Shown here: positions 62,028 to 64,000 of the stretch, one piece after another | Layout: each line of letters opens with the position of its first letter | Position numbering within the stretch: the stretch's first letter is position 1 | Source: Fictibacillus phosphorivorans | GTDB taxonomy: Bacteria > Bacillota > Bacilli > Bacillales > Fictibacillaceae | Assembly: GCF_001619875.1 (NCBI RefSeq) | Contig: NZ_LRFC01000001.1 | Location: 783,162 to 847,161, forward strand | Direction: 5' to 3' | Length of the DNA: 64,000 nucleotides | Notes under the pieces: generated by a model | Database searches by the model: none | What the model saw: only the letters and a program-made list of their open reading frames with translations | Told to the model about the DNA's origin: nothing | Position numbers and translations under genes: made by a program

Positions 62028-62695
62028 CGAAAAATGGATCTGTAATCTTTTGCGATTTTGACGGCACAGTGACAGAAAAAGATAATATCGTCGCGATCAT
62101 GGAGGAATTTTCGCCTGATGGCTGGCAACCGATCGTAAAGGATATTTTGAATGAAACCATCTCCATTCGTGAAGGAGTAGGAAGGATGTTCTCGAGAATT
62201 TCTTCAGAAAAAAAGCAAGAAATTATCGAGTTCGTGTTAACCCGTTCCAAGATTAGAGACGGCTTTCAAGAGTTTGTTGATTTTACCAAAGCTGAAAACA
62301 TACCGCTATATATTGTAAGCGGGGGGATTGATTTTTTCGTCTTTCCTGTTCTGGAAAACAAAATAAAGCGTGAAAACATCATCTGTAATGCTAGTGACTT
62401 TTCAGGTGACACGATAAAAATTCTGTGGCCAAACGCATGTGATGATTTGTGTACGAACGATTGCGGCTGCTGCAAGCCTTCTGTCATTCGTCGATTAAAA
62501 CATCAGTACGAAGATGCAGAGAAAATCGTGATCGGCGATTCAATTACTGATCTGCAAGCATCCAAACTGGCTGACTCTGTTTTTGCAAGAGACTACCTGA
62601 TCGAAAAATGTGAGGAAAATCAAATTCCATACACACCTTTTGAAACGTTTCATGACATTATCCATGCATTAGAGAAAAGAGGTGTACGAAGTTGA
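62024..62695 (+). CDS. mtnX: 2-hydroxy-3-keto-5-methylthiopentenyl-1-phosphate phosphatase
   Basis: HAD-superfamily phosphatase, 223 aa. Motif [14 protein letters not shown] holds the nucleophile and acid Asp; motif II Ser is in IVSGGIDFF; motif IV is [14 protein letters not shown] cysteine cluster ([14 protein letters not shown]) lies in the cap-proximal region, as is usual in this family. Overlaps mtnW and mtnB by 4 nt each. Confidence 0.95.
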   Translation: MTKNGSVIFCDFDGTVTEKDNIVAIMEEFSPDGWQPIVKDILNETISIREGVGRMFSRISSEKKQEIIEFVLTRSKIRDGFQEFVDFTKAENIPLYIVSGGIDFFVFPVLENKIKRENIICNASDFSGDTIKILWPNACDDLCTNDCGCCKPSVIRRLKHQYEDAEKIVIGDSITDLQASKLADSVFARDYLIEKCEENQIPYTPFETFHDIIHALEKRGVRS

Positions 62696-63357
62696 GCAAA
62701 CAACAGCGCTGGAATGAGCTTGCTGATGTAAAAGATGAACTCGCTGCTCGAGACTGGTTTCCTGGCACGAGCGGTAATGTTTCTATAAAGGTCAGTGAAT
62801 CTCCGCTGGCATTTTATGTTTCAGCAAGCGGAAAAGATAAAACGAAACGTACTTCTGAAGACTTTCTTCTTGTTGATGAGAATGGCAGGCCAGTTGAAGA
62901 AACTCACCTGAAAGCTTCAGCAGAAACAGGCATACATTGTGAAGTCTATCGCCTAACAGATGCTGGCTGCTGCTTACATGTTCATACCGTAGATAACAAC
63001 TTAATCTCAGAACTATATGGGGATGAAGGGGAGATTACTTTCCAAGGCCAGGAGCTGATCAAAGCCTTCGGAATTTGGGAAGAAGACGGCAGTATTTCTG
63101 TACCCATCGTGGAAAACTATGCAGATTTAACAAGACTCTCTGAAGCGGTTGGCGAGGTAATAAAATCTGATACAAAAGCAGTCCTTATTCGGAATCACGG
63201 TATAACCGTATGGGGCAAAAATGCATTTGAAGCCAAAAAACATTTAGAAGCTTTTGAGTTTTTGTTCTCGTATCATATAAAGCTGCAAACTTTGTCTTTA
63301 CTTACAAAAAATAAATCAATTGGAGGAATTAAAAATGGCACAACTAAGATTTCATGA
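62692..63357 (+). CDS. mtnB: Methylthioribulose-1-phosphate dehydratase
   Basis: Class II aldolase-fold, zinc-dependent dehydratase of 221 aa. Visible are [10 protein letters not shown] (phosphate loop), [10 protein letters not shown] with the acid residue, zinc His residues in CLHVHTVDN and the third in [10 protein letters not shown]. The TTG start overlaps the mtnX stop (TTGA). The 3' end overlaps mtnD by 23 nt and contains the mtnD ribosome binding site. Confidence 0.95.
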   Translation: MSKQQRWNELADVKDELAARDWFPGTSGNVSIKVSESPLAFYVSASGKDKTKRTSEDFLLVDENGRPVEETHLKASAETGIHCEVYRLTDAGCCLHVHTVDNNLISELYGDEGEITFQGQELIKAFGIWEEDGSISVPIVENYADLTRLSEAVGEVIKSDTKAVLIRNHGITVWGKNAFEAKKHLEAFEFLFSYHIKLQTLSLLTKNKSIGGIKNGTTKIS

Positions 63358-63871
63358 TAACAACGAAAGAATTGAAAATCAAAACGAAGTAGAAGCTTAC
63401 CTAAACTCTCAAGAAGTTATTTACGAAAAGTGGGACATTGAAAAGCTTCCAGCACATCTACGTGAGAACTATGCGTTAAGCGACGAAGATAAAGCAGAAG
63501 TGATTCAAACTTTCCGCAGTGAGATCGACGATATTTCTAAGCGCAGAGGTTATGTGACTGAAGATGTGATTTCTCTCTCTGATGCAACACCTAACTTAGA
63601 TGAACTGTTAAAAAATTTCTTGGCAGAACACCACCACACAGATGACGAAGTACGCTTTATCGTTTCTGGACACGGTATATTTGCCATCGAAGGGCCAAAC
63701 GGAAGATTTTTTGATGTAGAACTTGAGCCAGGAGATTTGATTTCGGTTCCAGAAAACTTCCGCCACTACTTCACACTACAAGCAGATCGAAAAGTTGTAG
63801 CCGTTCGAATCTTCAAATCAAAAGAAGGCTGGGTACCGATCTACGATAAAGAGCCTCAAGAAGCAAAATAA
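63335..63871 (+). CDS. mtnD: Acireductone dioxygenase
   Basis: Cupin enzyme of 178 aa that oxidises acireductone to the 2-oxo acid precursor of methionine (Fe form) or to methylthiopropionate and CO (Ni form). Metal ligands are the two His and Glu in [11 protein letters not shown] and the distal His in [11 protein letters not shown] 63335 is right because GGAGGAAT at 63322-63328 precedes it; a TTG at 63320 in frame lies before that site. Last gene of the operon. Confidence 0.96.
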   Translation: MAQLRFHDNNERIENQNEVEAYLNSQEVIYEKWDIEKLPAHLRENYALSDEDKAEVIQTFRSEIDDISKRRGYVTEDVISLSDATPNLDELLKNFLAEHHHTDDEVRFIVSGHGIFAIEGPNGRFFDVELEPGDLISVPENFRHYFTLQADRKVVAVRIFKSKEGWVPIYDKEPQEAK

Positions 63872-63880
63872 TCATATGGA

Positions 63881-63917
63881 AGCACACCTATTCTTTTTGA
63901 AAGGTGTGCTTTTTTTA
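63881..63917 (+). terminator. Terminator of mtnWXBD
   Basis: AGCACACCT and AGGTGTGCT with a 12-nt loop, then seven T. Confidence 0.9.
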
Positions 63918-63934
63918 ATCAGAAGATGTCAGAA

Positions 63935-63970
63935 GCTCGTTCAGCGGGCATTTATGCTCGCTGAACGAGC
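63935..63970. repeat. GCTCGTTC-family hairpin at the right edge
   Basis: GCTCGTTCAGCG (63935-63946) and CGCTGAACGAGC (63959-63970) are perfect inverted repeats, with GCA/TGC continuing the stem. Directly after, ACGAGCGGAAAATAAG occurs twice (63965-63980 and 63985-64000), so a tandem array may go on beyond the window. Confidence 0.8.
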
Positions 63971-64000
63971 GGAAAATAAGATTTACGAGCGGAAAATAAG

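Overview
The window is one continuous stretch of chromosome from a low-GC, endospore-forming Bacillaceae (a Bacillus or Fictibacillus-like organism). The support is AGGAGG-type ribosome binding sites with frequent TTG and GTG starts, strong intrinsic terminators, a gerA-type germinant receptor operon, YisL, YhjD-like, YrzF and RsbR-type proteins, addBA-sbcDC in Bacillus order, and a Bacillus-style methionine salvage locus under SAM (S-box) riboswitches. I saw no rRNA, tRNA, CRISPR array, integrase, transposase or phage structural gene. The genus is inference.

Layout. 1-0.8 kb: 3' end of a homoprotocatechuate 2,3-dioxygenase gene. 1-6 kb: a sigma-54 activator gene divergent from a YfcC-type carrier and isoaspartyl dipeptidase operon with a clear -24/-12 promoter. 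6-14.4 kb: single housekeeping or envelope genes (PNPOx-like, TVP38, methionine aminopeptidase, DoxX, MgtE), a NarL-type two-component pair and a GNAT acetyltransferase. 14.5-20.4 kb: MarR/MFS efflux pair, a 36-residue membrane protein, a cytoplasmic-type amidase, an RsbR paralogue, a WYL mini-protein, YhjD-like protein and YrzF kinase. 20.4-22.9 kb: a cyclic-di-GMP (GEMM-I) riboswitch in front of two diguanylate cyclase genes. 23-35 kb: addB-addA-sbcD-sbcC, a DNA break repair operon. 35-39 kb: a ger operon whose Ger(x)C gene is broken by a one-base slip in an A-run. 39-41 kb: yknW-yknX-like pair without yknYZ. 41-46.6 kb: B12/radical SAM enzyme, then a FAH hydrolase, aldehyde dehydrogenase and SDR operon. 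46.9-51.7 kb: rocD, yisL and a FIST-PAS-GGDEF-EAL protein. 52-64 kb: the complete methionine salvage pathway.

How the genes work together. The last 12 kb is the most coherent system. A SAM-I riboswitch drives mtnK-mtnA, and the same transcript runs with overlapping or nearly overlapping genes into a three-gene sugar-type ABC importer, best explained as a methylthioribose uptake system. mtnU and mtnE sit in the middle, and a second SAM-I riboswitch drives mtnW-mtnX-mtnB-mtnD. Uptake or recycling of methylthioribose and its conversion to methionine are thus covered in one locus. A second theme is cyclic-di-GMP: a riboswitch-controlled diguanylate cyclase lacking the inhibitory I-site, a membrane diguanylate cyclase, and 26 kb away a FIST-sensing phosphodiesterase.

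Non-coding structure. Five copies (about 130 bp; one expanded to 213 bp) of an intergenic repeat with internal dyads lie at 22.95, 35.16, 41.21, 51.82 and 60.35 kb, always past the 3' end of a transcription unit. A second, smaller family built on GCTCGTTC occurs at 0.88, 14.44 and 63.94 kb.
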